Of a stretch of 64,000 nt of DNA, positions 47,500 through 56,181 are shown one piece after another. A program made the translations under genes and the position numbers. The notes beneath the pieces were generated by a model that saw only the letters and a list, made by a program, of their open reading frames with translations, did not search any database and had not been told where the DNA came from. Source of the stretch: Amycolatopsis rifamycinica. Lineage in GTDB: Bacteria; Actinomycetota; Actinomycetes; Mycobacteriales; Pseudonocardiaceae. The DNA lies in NCBI RefSeq assembly GCF_000695625.1, contig NZ_JMQI01000077.1, forward strand, positions 158,901 to 222,900, written 5' to 3'. Position 1 is the first letter of the stretch; each line of letters begins with the position of its first letter.

Positions 47500-49449
47500 T
47501 TACTCCCCTGGTTTCGGATCGGCGCCGGTCTCCCCGGCCAGCGCCGCCACCACGGCCTCCGCGGTGCGCCTGCCGAAGCCGGGCACCGCCTCGATCTCTT
47601 CGATCCTGGCCTGCTTGAGCTTCTTCACCGAGCCGAAGTGCTTGATCAGCGCGGTGCGGCGAGCCTGCCCCAGCCCGGGCACACTGTCCAATTCGGACGT
47701 GATCAGCCGCTTGGAGCGCTTCTCGCGGTGGTAGGCGATGGCGAAGCGGTGGGCTTCGTCACGCAGCCGCTGCAGCAGGTACAGCCCCTCCGACGTCCGG
47801 GGCAGGATCACCGGATCGGGGTCGGCGGGCAGCCAGACCTCCTCGAGCCGCTTGGCCAGCCCGACCACCGAGATGTCGGTGATGCCGAGCTCGGCCAGCA
47901 CGTCCGCGGCCGCGGTGGCCTGCGGGCCCGCGCCGTCGACGACCAGCAGGTTCGGCGGGTAGGCGAACTTCTTCGGCCGCCCGGTCTCCGGGTCGAGGCC
48001 GGGCTTGCTGGTGTCCTCGGCGGTTTCCTTGAGGTAGCGGTAGAAGCGCCGCCGGACGACCTCGGCGATCGAGGCGACGTCACCCTCCGTGGCCGCCTCC
48101 CGCAGCGCGAAGCGCCGGTACTCGGACTTGCGGGCGAGCCCGTCCTCGAACACGACCAGCGACGCGACGACGTCGCTGCCCTGGATGTGGCTGATGTCGA
48201 TGCACTCGATGCGCAGCGGCGCGGTGTCGAGGCCGAGGAATTCCTGTAGCTCGGTCAGCGCCGCCGAGCGGGCCGTGAGGTCGCCGGCGCGGCGCAGCTT
48301 GTGCTGGGTGAACGCCTCCCCCGCGTTGCGCTGCACGGTCTCGGCCAGCGCCTTCTTGTCGCCGCGCTGCGGCACCCGCAGCTGGACCCGCGCCCCGCGC
48401 AGCCCGCTGAGCCACTCGGCGACCGCCTCGGCGTCGGCGGGCAGCTCCGGCACCAGCACCTCGCGCGGGACGACCGGCCCGGCGTCGACGTCGTCGCGCG
48501 CCTCCAGCTCGGCCTCGGCGCCGTAGAACTGGGTGAGGAAGTGGTCGACCAGCGCCGGGACGTCCATCTCCTCGGCCTTGTCGATCACCCAGCCGCGCTG
48601 GCCGCGGACCCGCCCGCCGCGCACGTGGAAGACCTGGACGGCGGCTTCCAGCTCGTCGTGGGCGAAGGCGACGACGTCGGCGTCCGTGCCGTCGCCGAGC
48701 ACCACGGCCTGCTTCTCCATGGCGCGCCGCAACGCGCCGAGGTCGTCGCGCAGCCGGGCGGCGCGCTCGAACTCCAGCTCTTCCGAGGCGGCGGCCATCT
48801 CGGCTTCGAGGCGCTTGATCATGACGTCGGTCTTGCCCGCGAGGAAGTCGCAGAAGTCTTCGACGATGTCGCGGTGCTCGTCGGCCGAGACGCGGCCCAC
48901 GCACGGCGCCGAGCACTTGTCGATGTAGCCAAGCAGGCAGGGCCGGCCGATCTGGCCGTGCCGCCGGAACACCCCGGCCGAGCAGGTGCGGGCCGGGAAG
49001 ACGCGCAGCAGCAGGTCGAGCGTCTCCCGGATGGCCCACGCGTGCGCGTACGGGCCGAAGTACCGGACGCCCTTCTTGCGGGCGCCGCGGTAGACGTGCA
49101 GGCGCGGGAACTGTTCGTTCAGCGTCACCGCGAGCATCGGGTAGCTCTTGTCGTCGCGGTAGCGGACGTTGAACCGCGGGTCGAACTCCTTGATCCAGTT
49201 GTACTCGAGCTGCAGCGCCTCGACCTCGGTGGTGACCACGGTCCACTCGACGCTCGCGGCCGTGGTGACCATCTGCCGGGTGCGCGGGTGCAGCCCGGAA
49301 AGGTCGGCGAAGTAGGAGTTCAGCCTGCTGCGGAGGCTTTTGGCCTTGCCGACGTAGATGACCCGCTTGGTCGCGTCACGGAACTTGTACACGCCAGGGG
49401 CATCCGGGATGCTCCCCGGCGAGGGACGGTAGGTGGTCGGGTCAGCCAC
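47500..49449 (-). CDS. uvrC: Excinuclease ABC subunit C
   Basis: 649 residues from GTG 49449. GIY-YIG endonuclease: PGVYKFRD and RVIYVGKAKSLRSRLNSYF near residues 18-45. The UVR motif region is MIKRLEAEMAAASEELEFERAARLRDDLGALRRAMEKQ. The second nuclease (RNase H-like) has IECIDISHIQGSDVVASLVVFEDG and LLVVDGAGPQATAAADVL. Two helix-hairpin-helix motifs (LDSVPGLGQARRTALIKHFGS, IEAVPGFGRRTAEAVVAAL) end the protein. It makes both incisions in nucleotide excision repair with UvrAB. A -10 TAGTCT (49457-49462) lies 7 nt before the GTG, so the operon is probably leaderless; upstream starts are rejected. Confidence 0.96.
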   Translation of the reverse strand: MADPTTYRPSPGSIPDAPGVYKFRDATKRVIYVGKAKSLRSRLNSYFADLSGLHPRTRQMVTTAASVEWTVVTTEVEALQLEYNWIKEFDPRFNVRYRDDKSYPMLAVTLNEQFPRLHVYRGARKKGVRYFGPYAHAWAIRETLDLLLRVFPARTCSAGVFRRHGQIGRPCLLGYIDKCSAPCVGRVSADEHRDIVEDFCDFLAGKTDVMIKRLEAEMAAASEELEFERAARLRDDLGALRRAMEKQAVVLGDGTDADVVAFAHDELEAAVQVFHVRGGRVRGQRGWVIDKAEEMDVPALVDHFLTQFYGAEAELEARDDVDAGPVVPREVLVPELPADAEAVAEWLSGLRGARVQLRVPQRGDKKALAETVQRNAGEAFTQHKLRRAGDLTARSAALTELQEFLGLDTAPLRIECIDISHIQGSDVVASLVVFEDGLARKSEYRRFALREAATEGDVASIAEVVRRRFYRYLKETAEDTSKPGLDPETGRPKKFAYPPNLLVVDGAGPQATAAADVLAELGITDISVVGLAKRLEEVWLPADPDPVILPRTSEGLYLLQRLRDEAHRFAIAYHREKRSKRLITSELDSVPGLGQARRTALIKHFGSVKKLKQARIEEIEAVPGFGRRTAEAVVAALAGETGADPKPGE

Positions 49450-49616
49450 GTTGTCAAGACTATGGGGCGGCACCGACAGTTTTCGCACACCCCCGCCGCT
49501 GCCCCATCGGAAGTAGGGTGTTCGTCCGCTTCCGACCTTCGTCGGTGTCCACACCTGTGACGCGGTGGTTACTTTCCGACGGCCGATCCGGTCCCCCTGC
49601 CGAAAGGATCACCGCC

Positions 49617-50339
49617 GTGACCTCTCTCCGTCTCCTCGGTGCCGCATCCGCGGCCGCCGTCGCGCTGACCCTGGCGGGCGGCGCGGTCGCCGCCGCGGGC
49701 GTCCAGCCGAACATCGTCGGCGGCTCCACCGCGCCGTCGGTCTCCTGGGGAGCCCAGGTGTACGTCAACACGCCCGGGCGCGACTACCAGGGCTTCAACT
49801 GCTCGGGCACGGTCATCGCGGCGCGCTGGGTGCTGACCGCGGTGCACTGCCTCGACCAGGACGGCTCGGGCATGTACGTCCGGGTCGGCAGCAACACGCT
49901 GCTCTCGGGCACGAAGATCGCCGTCGACGGCGAGTACGAGTCCCCGAACGGCGACATCGCGCTGCTGCACCTGGCGTCGGCGACGAGCACCGCGCCGATC
50001 GCGCTGGGCAGCTCGGACCCGGCGACCGGCAGCACGAACCAGATCTACGGCTGGGGCCGCACCACCCCGACCGGCCCGCCGGCGACGTCGCTGAAGACGG
50101 CGAACGTCCAGGTGACCGGCCGGTCCACGGACGCCTACGGGGGACGCGCGATCCAGAGCGTCGGCGTCAACGGCTCGGCGTGGAAGGGCGACTCGGGTGG
50201 CCCCGAGGTGGCGAACGGCGTGCAGGTCGGCGTCGCGTCGACGGTCCAGAACCAGAGCGGGTCGAACACGCGCGGCACGAACAACTACGCGAGCGTGGCG
50301 GCGAGCCGGTCCTGGATCCGGACCACCTCGGGTGTCTGA
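49617..50339 (+). CDS. Secreted trypsin-like serine protease
   Basis: 240 residues from GTG 49617, with AAAGGA 8 nt upstream. A signal peptide of about 28 residues (LRLLGAASAAAVALTLAGGAVAAAG) precedes the mature-like start NIVGGSTAP. The catalytic triad is His77 in LTAVHCLD, Asp113 in NGDIALLHL and Ser193 in GDSGGPEV. NCSGTVIAARWVLTA is the typical S1 region. The S1-pocket residue six before Ser193 is Ser187 (GSAWKGDSGG) rather than a clear Asp, so trypsin specificity is uncertain. Monocistronic, followed by a very strong terminator. Confidence 0.9.
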   Translation: MTSLRLLGAASAAAVALTLAGGAVAAAGVQPNIVGGSTAPSVSWGAQVYVNTPGRDYQGFNCSGTVIAARWVLTAVHCLDQDGSGMYVRVGSNTLLSGTKIAVDGEYESPNGDIALLHLASATSTAPIALGSSDPATGSTNQIYGWGRTTPTGPPATSLKTANVQVTGRSTDAYGGRAIQSVGVNGSAWKGDSGGPEVANGVQVGVASTVQNQSGSNTRGTNNYASVAASRSWIRTTSGV

Positions 50340-50351
50340 GAGTGCTGTGCC

Positions 50352-50379
50352 ACGGGGCGGCGCTTCGGCGCCGCCCCGT
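50352..50379 (+). terminator. Strong terminator with UUCG tetraloop
   Basis: A perfect 12-bp GC-rich stem, ACGGGGCGGCGC and its reverse complement, closed by a TTCG loop. It lies 12 nt after the protease stop codon. The C(UUCG)G tetraloop is exceptionally stable. Confidence 0.85.
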
Positions 50380-50411
50380 TCTCGTCGGTGGCGTGTGGGA
50401 TGCTCGCGGGC

Positions 50412-51188
50412 ATGCGGATCGCCACCTGGAACGTGAACTCCATCATCCCCCGCCTGCCCCGTGTGCTGGGCTTCCTGGAGGAGACGGCGCCGGACGTGCT
50501 GTGCCTGCAGGAGCTGAAGAACACGACCGAGGCGTTCCCGGCGGCCGAGATCGAGGCGCTGGGGTACGAGGTGGCGGCGTACGGGCTGGGGCGCTGGAAC
50601 GGCGTGGGCATCGTGTCGCGGGTGGGCTTGGCGGACGTCGTGCGCGGGCTGCCGGGCGAGCCGCGGTTCGAGGGAGCTTCGGAGGCCCGCGCGATCGGGG
50701 CCACGTGCGGCGGGGTGCGGGTGTGGTCGGTGTACGTGCCCAACGGGCGTGAGCCGGACAACCCGCACTACGCGTACAAGCTGGAGTGGCTCGAGTCCCT
50801 GCGGGCCTTGGTGGCTTCGGAGGTGTCGTCCGGGCCGTTCGCGGTGCTCGGGGACTTCAACGTGGCCCCGACGGACGCGGACGTCTGGGACATCGCGCTG
50901 TTCGCGGAGTCGACCCACGTGACGAAGCCGGAGCGCGACGCACTGGCCCGGCTACGGGATCTGGGGCTGTCGGACGTCTTCCCGCGGCCGCTGAAGTACG
51001 ACCACCCGTTCACGTACTGGGACTACCGGGCCGGCAACTTCCCGAACAACAAGGGCATGCGGATCGACCTCGTGTACGGGAACGAGGCCTTCACCTCCGC
51101 CGTCACGGATTCGTACGTGGACCGCAACGCCCGCAAGGGCAAGGGCCCGTCGGACCACGCGCCGATCGTGGTCGACCTGGACCTCTGA
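50412..51188 (+). CDS. xth: Exodeoxyribonuclease III
   Basis: 258 residues from ATG 50412 (MRIATWNVNSI); a start eight codons earlier is possible but lies off the family N-terminus. Active-site residues of the EEP superfamily: Asn in TWNVNSI, Glu in CLQELKNT, VYVPNGR, the Asp/Asn pair in VLGDFNVAP, and Asp-His in GPSDHAPIVVDL. YWDYRAGNFPNNKGMRIDLVY binds DNA. It removes nucleotides 3' to 5' and cuts at abasic sites in base excision repair. Monocistronic, convergent with the PH-domain gene. Confidence 0.94.
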   Translation: MRIATWNVNSIIPRLPRVLGFLEETAPDVLCLQELKNTTEAFPAAEIEALGYEVAAYGLGRWNGVGIVSRVGLADVVRGLPGEPRFEGASEARAIGATCGGVRVWSVYVPNGREPDNPHYAYKLEWLESLRALVASEVSSGPFAVLGDFNVAPTDADVWDIALFAESTHVTKPERDALARLRDLGLSDVFPRPLKYDHPFTYWDYRAGNFPNNKGMRIDLVYGNEAFTSAVTDSYVDRNARKGKGPSDHAPIVVDLDL

Positions 51189-51210
51189 CCCACCGGGCCG
51201 CCGCGCGAAC

Positions 51211-51654
51211 TCAGCCGCCGGTGGCCGCGCGGTGCAGTTTCCGCAGCGCGCGCACCGCCTCCACCGCGCGGTCCCGGTCCACCGCCTGCACCGCCATCAC
51301 CGCGTGGTACTCGTCGTCCGGCAGCTCCAGCCGGGCCCACGACGCACCGTCCGGGAAACTCACCGACAGCACGTCGCTCCACGCGAAGCGGCGGGTGACC
51401 AGGACGTTCCGGACCTCGATGCCCTCGGCGTCCGCGCGCACCCTGGCGATCGCGAACAGCATCACCCCGCACGCCAGCAGGATTCCGATGCCCACCATCG
51501 CCGCCTGGTCGGAGCGCTGGAAGCGCACGCCCGTGTCGCCGGTGCGCAGCAGGACCGCCACCGCCACGAACACGGCCAGCAGCGCCACCGCCAGCACGCC
51601 GCACATGATCATCGCGCGCCGGGGACGGATCACCAGGAGAGTCTTCACGGTCAC
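51211..51654 (-). CDS. PH-domain-like membrane protein (actinobacterial)
   Basis: 147 residues. GTG 51654 overlaps the ribH stop as GTGA; a GTG two codons later is possible. Two hydrophobic helices (IMCGVLAVALLAVFVAVAVLL and MVGIGILLACGVMLFAIARV) are followed by a bacterial PH-like domain: RADAEGIEVRNVLVTRRFAWSDVLSVSFPDGASWARLELPDD. Similar genes follow ribH in mycobacteria and relatives. The role is unknown, possibly membrane-associated. It is the last gene of the riboflavin unit here. Confidence 0.82.
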   Translation of the reverse strand: MTVKTLLVIRPRRAMIMCGVLAVALLAVFVAVAVLLRTGDTGVRFQRSDQAAMVGIGILLACGVMLFAIARVRADAEGIEVRNVLVTRRFAWSDVLSVSFPDGASWARLELPDDEYHAVMAVQAVDRDRAVEAVRALRKLHRAATGG

Positions 51655-52157
51655 ACGAAACCCCGCTCGGTCCACGGCTTGCCCAGGCTCCGCAGCACGT
51701 GCGCGGTGTCCAGGGCCGCCACCGTCGCCTCGTAGCCCTTGTCTTCCTTCGACCCCGGACGGCCCGACCGGTCGACGGCCTGCTCGTGCGTGTCGCACGT
51801 CAGGACGCCGTTGCCGACCGGGGTGCTCTCGTCCAGCGCGACCCGGGTCAGGCCCGCCGTCACGGCGTCGCACACGTACTCGAAGTGCGGGGTGCCGCCG
51901 CGGATGACCACGCCGAGCGCGACCACCGCGTCGTGGTTGCGGGCCAGCGCCTGCGCCACCACCGGGAGCTCGACCGCGCCGGCGACGTGGACGACCGTCG
52001 GCTCCTCCTCCAGGTCGGCTTCGCGCGCCGCGACCAGGGCCCGCTCCAGCAGGACGTCGGTGATGTCCGCGTTCCAGCGGGTGGCGACGATGCCGAGCCT
52101 CAGCGACCTGCAGTCGGAGAGGTCCAGCTTGACGTCGGGACGGCCTTCGCCGCTCAC
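51651..52157 (-). CDS. ribH: 6,7-dimethyl-8-ribityllumazine synthase
   Basis: 168 residues. GTG 52157 overlaps the ribBA stop by 4 nt. Family marks: LRLGIVATRWNADITDVLLERAL, HVAGAVELPVVAQALAR, VVALGVVIRGGTPHFEYVCDAVTAGL with the catalytic His in PHFEYV, and VGNGVLTCDTHEQAVDRSG. It condenses 5-amino-6-ribitylaminouracil with dihydroxybutanone phosphate from RibBA to make the lumazine that RibE dismutates. It forms a 60-mer or pentamer in relatives. Confidence 0.95.
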   Translation of the reverse strand: MSGEGRPDVKLDLSDCRSLRLGIVATRWNADITDVLLERALVAAREADLEEEPTVVHVAGAVELPVVAQALARNHDAVVALGVVIRGGTPHFEYVCDAVTAGLTRVALDESTPVGNGVLTCDTHEQAVDRSGRPGSKEDKGYEATVAALDTAHVLRSLGKPWTERGFV

Positions 52158-53482
52158 AGTGCTCCTCCGTCGGGGTGCTCGGTGCGCGCGCCGACCTGGT
52201 CGTAGTGCTCGAGCTGGGCCAGGTCGTGGCCCATCCGGTCGCGCTTGGTCCGCAGGTAGCGCAGGTTCTCCGGGTTCGGCGAGATCGGCAGCGGCACCCG
52301 CCCGGTGACGCGCAGGCCGTAGCCCTCCAGGCCGATCCGCTTGGCCGGGTTGTTCGACAGCAGCCGCATGGTGCGGACGCCGAGGTCGCAGAGGATCTGC
52401 GCGCCGGTGCCGTAGTCGCGGGCGTCGGCCGGGACGCCGAGCGCGAGGTTCGCGTCGACGGTGTCCGCGCCGTCGTCCTGCAGCTGGTAGGCCTGCAGCT
52501 TGTGCAGCAGGCCGATGCCGCGGCCTTCGTGGCCGCGGATGTAGAGCACGACGCCGCGGCCTTCGGCGGCCACCGCTTCCAGTGCCGCCTCCAGCTGCGG
52601 GCCGCAGTCGCAGCGCAGCGAGCCGAAGACGTCGCCGGTGAGGCACTCGGAGTGCACCCGCACCAGGATGTCCTGGCCGTCGCCGATCTCGCCGTAGACG
52701 AAGGCGACGTGCTCGATGCCGTCGAGCAGGGAGTCGTAGCCGACCGCGCGGAACGTGCCCGCGGCCAGCGGAATGCGCGCTTCGGCGACCCGCTCGACCT
52801 GCTTCTCCGTGCGACGGCGGTAGGCGATCAGGTCGGCGATGGTGATGATCGCCAGGTCGTGGTCGGCGGCGAAGACCTCGAGCTCGTCGCGGCGCGCCAT
52901 GTCGCCCTCGTCCTTCTGCGACACGATCTCGCAGAGCACGCCCGCGGGGGCCAGCCCGGCCATCCGGGCCAGGTCGACCGACGCCTCGGTGTGCCCGGGG
53001 CGGCGCAGCACGCCGCCCTCCTTGGCCCGCAGCGGGACGACGTGGCCGGGACGGCGGAAGTCCTTCGCCGTGGACGACGGGTCGGCCAGCAGCCGGATCG
53101 TGTGCGCGCGGTCGGCGGCCGAGATGCCGGTGCTGATGCCCTCGGCGGCGTCGACCGTGACGCTGTACGCGGTCCCGCGCGCGTCCTGGTTCGTGTGGTA
53201 CATCGGGGGCAGGTCCAGCCGGTCCGCTTCGGACTCGGTCAGCGCCACGCAGACGTACCCCGAGGTGTAGCGGACCATGAAGGCCAGCAGCTCCGGCGTC
53301 GCCTTCTCGGCGGCGAAGATGAGGTCACCCTCGTTCTCGCGGTCCTCGTCGTCGACCACGACGACCGCACGGCCCGCCGCGATGTCCGCGATCGCCCGCT
53401 CGATGGCGTCGGCGTCGAACACCGCCCCGGTGCCGCACGGGGTCCAGCCCGCTGCGGGCTCAGCCGCACTCGTCTCACTCAT
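52154..53482 (-). CDS. ribBA: Bifunctional 3,4-dihydroxy-2-butanone 4-phosphate synthase / GTP cyclohydrolase II
   Basis: 442 residues. The DHBP synthase domain (about 22-225) has VVVVDDEDRENEGDLIFAA, DARGTAYSVTVDA and RRPGHTEASVDLARMAGL. The GTP cyclohydrolase II domain follows with RVHSECLTGDVFGSLRCDCG, where Cys280, Cys291 and Cys293 bind zinc, and YIRGHEGRGIGLLHKLQAYQLQ. It makes both committed precursors of riboflavin, from ribulose 5-phosphate and GTP. The ATG overlaps the ribE stop by 4 nt. The rpe gene upstream supplies a related pentose phosphate link. Confidence 0.95.
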   Translation of the reverse strand: MSETSAAEPAAGWTPCGTGAVFDADAIERAIADIAAGRAVVVVDDEDRENEGDLIFAAEKATPELLAFMVRYTSGYVCVALTESEADRLDLPPMYHTNQDARGTAYSVTVDAAEGISTGISAADRAHTIRLLADPSSTAKDFRRPGHVVPLRAKEGGVLRRPGHTEASVDLARMAGLAPAGVLCEIVSQKDEGDMARRDELEVFAADHDLAIITIADLIAYRRRTEKQVERVAEARIPLAAGTFRAVGYDSLLDGIEHVAFVYGEIGDGQDILVRVHSECLTGDVFGSLRCDCGPQLEAALEAVAAEGRGVVLYIRGHEGRGIGLLHKLQAYQLQDDGADTVDANLALGVPADARDYGTGAQILCDLGVRTMRLLSNNPAKRIGLEGYGLRVTGRVPLPISPNPENLRYLRTKRDRMGHDLAQLEHYDQVGARTEHPDGGAL

Positions 53483-54108
53483 GACCGCTCCTCCGTGCCG
53501 CCGTCCCGATTGTGCACCTGGTCGCGGATGTGGGCCTCGGCCAGCTTCTCCACGTACTTCGCGACCACGTCGACCTCGAGGTTGACCAGGTCACCGGCTT
53601 CCCGGCCGCCCAGCGTCGTCGCCTCGAGGGTGGTCGGGATCAGCGCCACCGCGAACTGGTCGGCGCTGATCGCCGCGACCGTCAGCGAGACGCCGTCGAC
53701 CGCGATCGAGCCCTTTTCGACCACGTACCGGGACAGGTGTCCCGGCATCGCGAACGTCGTGACGCCGTTCTCGTCGCGGCCGAGGAACACGCCGGTCCCG
53801 TCGACGTGGCCCTGCATGATGTGCCCGCCGAGCCGGCCGCCGGCCGGGGTGGCGCGTTCGAGGTTGACCCGGTCGCCGACCGCGACCTTGGCCAGGCTGG
53901 ACCGCTGCAGCGTCTCGTGGACGACGTCGACGGTGAACTCGCCGCCCGTCACCTCGACGACGGTCAGGCAGACCCCGCTGACCGCGATCGAGTCGCCGTG
54001 CCCGGCGTCGCTGGTGACCAGCGGGCCGCGGACGCGCAGCCGGGCCGCGTTCGTCAGCTGCTCCACGGCGGTGACTTCGCCGATCTCCTCGACTATGCCG
54101 GTGAACAC
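53479..54108 (-). CDS. ribE: Riboflavin synthase alpha chain
   Basis: 209 residues from GTG 54108, which has AAGGAGG 8 nt upstream and gives the canonical N-terminus (M/V)FTGIVEEIG; a GTG two codons earlier is too close to the Shine-Dalgarno. The protein is an internal repeat of two beta-barrels: GDSIAVSGVCLTVVE plus GGHIMQGHVDGTG, and KGSIAVDGVSLTVAAI near residue 135. It dismutates two lumazines into riboflavin. First gene of ribE-ribBA-ribH. ribD, which usually stands before it in related genomes, is absent, and no FMN riboswitch was seen in the 79-bp gap to rpe. Confidence 0.95.
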   Translation of the reverse strand: MFTGIVEEIGEVTAVEQLTNAARLRVRGPLVTSDAGHGDSIAVSGVCLTVVEVTGGEFTVDVVHETLQRSSLAKVAVGDRVNLERATPAGGRLGGHIMQGHVDGTGVFLGRDENGVTTFAMPGHLSRYVVEKGSIAVDGVSLTVAAISADQFAVALIPTTLEATTLGGREAGDLVNLEVDVVAKYVEKLAEAHIRDQVHNRDGGTEERS

Positions 54109-54187
54109 GTGCACTGCCTCCTTGTGAGCCGGTCCTCCCATCCAACACCCGCCGCGGCCCGGTGGCTTCTCCGGTGCCGCCGCGGGA

Positions 54188-54874
54188 TCAGCCGGCCCGG
54201 CCGCGGGCCGCCTGCTCGCGCAGCGCGGCGACCGCCTTGCCCGGGTCGCCGGCGCCGTAGACGGCGGATCCGGCGACGAAGCAGTCGACGCCCGCCTCGG
54301 CGGCCTGCTCGATGGTGTCGGAGTTGATGCCGCCGTCGATCTCGACGAGCAGTTTGAGGTGCCCGGTGTCGACCAGCCGCCGCGCCGTGCGGACCTTGTC
54401 CAGCACCTCGGCGATGAACGACTGCCCGCCGAAGCCCGGCTCGACGGACATGACCAGCAGCGTGTCGTAGTGCTTGAGCGCGTCGAGCCACGGTTCGAGC
54501 GCGGTGCCCGGCTTCAGGGAGAGACCGGCCTTCGCGCCCGCGGCACGCAGGTTCTTCGCCAGCGCGACCGGGTCCTTCGCGGCCTCGGCGTGCACGGTGA
54601 CGTTGTAGGCGCCGGCCTCGGCGTACCCGACCGCCCAGCGGTCCGGGTCGTCGATCATCAGGTGACAGTCGATCGGCAGGTCGGTGCTGTCGATCAGGGC
54701 CTTGGCCACGGGCAGGCCGAGGGTCAGGTTGGGCACGAAGTGCGCGTCCATGACGTCGACGTGGACCCAGTCGGCGCGGGTCTCCCCGGTGCCGGCCACG
54801 GCGGCGATCTCGTCGCCGAGCCGGGCGAAGTCCGCGGCCAGGATGCTGGGTGCGATCAAAGGTCGGTCTGCCAC
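54188..54874 (-). CDS. rpe: Ribulose-phosphate 3-epimerase
   Basis: 228 residues from GTG 54874. TIM-barrel with IAPSILAADFARLGDE, WVHVDVMDAHFVPNLTLG (metal-binding His, Asp), CHLMI, VMSVEPGFGGQSFI and EIDGGINSDTIEQAAEAGVD, then VAGSAVYGAGD for phosphate. It interconverts ribulose 5-phosphate and xylulose 5-phosphate for transketolase. A -10 TACACT (54881-54886) lies 6 nt before the GTG without any ribosome-binding site, suggesting leaderless transcription; ribE may be co-transcribed. Confidence 0.95.
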   Translation of the reverse strand: MADRPLIAPSILAADFARLGDEIAAVAGTGETRADWVHVDVMDAHFVPNLTLGLPVAKALIDSTDLPIDCHLMIDDPDRWAVGYAEAGAYNVTVHAEAAKDPVALAKNLRAAGAKAGLSLKPGTALEPWLDALKHYDTLLVMSVEPGFGGQSFIAEVLDKVRTARRLVDTGHLKLLVEIDGGINSDTIEQAAEAGVDCFVAGSAVYGAGDPGKAVAALREQAARGRAG

Positions 54875-54981
54875 GTTCCGAGTGTAGGAGGACGGCGCTA
54901 ACGGTCGCTAACCGGTTGTGACCAGGATCTGGCTCCGGAGAGGGAGGTCACCGGCCACCGGGGCGCCCTAACCTCGACCGC

Positions 54982-56181
54982 ATGTCCGGATTCCTGGCGT
55001 CCCTGGCGCGCATCGGCAGCTACCGCAGCCTGCCGTACGCCGTCGCGTGTGCCGTCCTCACGGTGCCGATCTCCCCCTTCGCTTTCGCCGCGGCGGTGTC
55101 CGTCGAAGCCGACTCCCGCGTGCGGGCCCTGCTCGCCTTGCTCGCCCTGGCGGTGCTGATGGGGCTGCTGGGCCTGCTGGGGCCGGTCCGGCGGATCGGC
55201 ATCGCCCTGGCGAACACGCTGCTCGGCACGGCCGTCCCGGCCCCGGCCGGGCGCCCCGACGCCGGTTCGCGGCTGCGCTCCGGCCTGTGGCTGGCCCTGC
55301 ACACGGCGCTCAGCGGCCTCCTGCTCACCGTGCTCGCCTTTCTCAGCCTGGGCCTGCTCGTGCCCGCGGTCTGGCTGACCGGCGGCCAGGACCGGATCAG
55401 CCTGTTCTGGGACGAGGTCCCGCTCGGCGCGTGGACGGTCCCCTTCGGGGTCGTGCTGCTCTTCGCGGCGCTGGTGCTGTCCGCCGCCGCCACCCGCGGC
55501 TTCCGGACCGGCGCGGAAACGCTGCTCGGCCCGTCGGACACCGAACGCGCGGCACAGGCCGAGCGGCGGTCGGCCGTGCTCGCGCAGCGCAACCGCCTCG
55601 CCCGCGAGCTGCACGACTCGATCGGGCACACGCTGACGACGTCGACGATCCAGGCGGCGGCCGCGGCCGAGCTGGTCGAGGCGGACCCGGCCGGCGCCCG
55701 GCGCGCACTCGGCACGATCGAAGAAGCGTCCCGAAGCGCTCTCGAGGACCTCGACCACGTCCTCGGCCTGCTTCGCGAAGAGCCGGCCGCGAAGGCGCCG
55801 ACGCGCACGCTGACCGAAGTCGACGTCCTCGCCGTGCGCGCCCGCGAAGCCGGGCTCGACGTCCGCCTGACGGTCACCGGGCCCGTCGCCGCGCTGCCCG
55901 CCACGGTGTCGCGCGAGGGTTACCGGATCGTCCAGGAGGGGCTGACCAACGCGTTGCGCCACGCCGGTCCCGGCGCGGTCGACGTCCGGGTCGAGGCCGG
56001 GCCGGACCGGCTCGGCATCGCGGTCGTCAACGCGCTGCCCGGCGACGGGCCGCGGACCGGGCGGCGCGGGCTGACCGGGCTCGCCGAGCGCGTCGAAGCC
56101 CTGCGCGGCGAGCTCGACGCCGGTCCGGACGGGCAGCAGTGGCGGCTGCGGGCGTCCATCCCGCTGCGGGCGGGCGCGTGA
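54982..56181 (+). CDS. Sensor histidine kinase (HisKA_3 family)
   Basis: 399 residues. The N-terminal half has about five hydrophobic segments with no large external loop. The phosphoacceptor box is NRLARELHDSIGHTLTTSTIQ, followed by ALEDLDHVLGLLRE. The ATPase domain has IVQEGLTNALRHAGPGAV (N-box) and RRGLTGLAERVEALRGEL. A -10 TAACCT (54969-54974) ends 7 nt before the ATG. Its stop overlaps the GTG of the response regulator by 4 nt, so the two form one signalling unit. The nearest plausible target is the secreted serine hydrolase gene behind them. Confidence 0.9.
   Translation: MSGFLASLARIGSYRSLPYAVACAVLTVPISPFAFAAAVSVEADSRVRALLALLALAVLMGLLGLLGPVRRIGIALANTLLGTAVPAPAGRPDAGSRLRSGLWLALHTALSGLLLTVLAFLSLGLLVPAVWLTGGQDRISLFWDEVPLGAWTVPFGVVLLFAALVLSAAATRGFRTGAETLLGPSDTERAAQAERRSAVLAQRNRLARELHDSIGHTLTTSTIQAAAAAELVEADPAGARRALGTIEEASRSALEDLDHVLGLLREEPAAKAPTRTLTEVDVLAVRAREAGLDVRLTVTGPVAALPATVSREGYRIVQEGLTNALRHAGPGAVDVRVEAGPDRLGIAVVNALPGDGPRTGRRGLTGLAERVEALRGELDAGPDGQQWRLRASIPLRAGA

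Noticed and set aside
54109..54187. FMN riboswitch before ribE
   Set aside because: The gap is only 79 bp and lacks the conserved RFN-element blocks.
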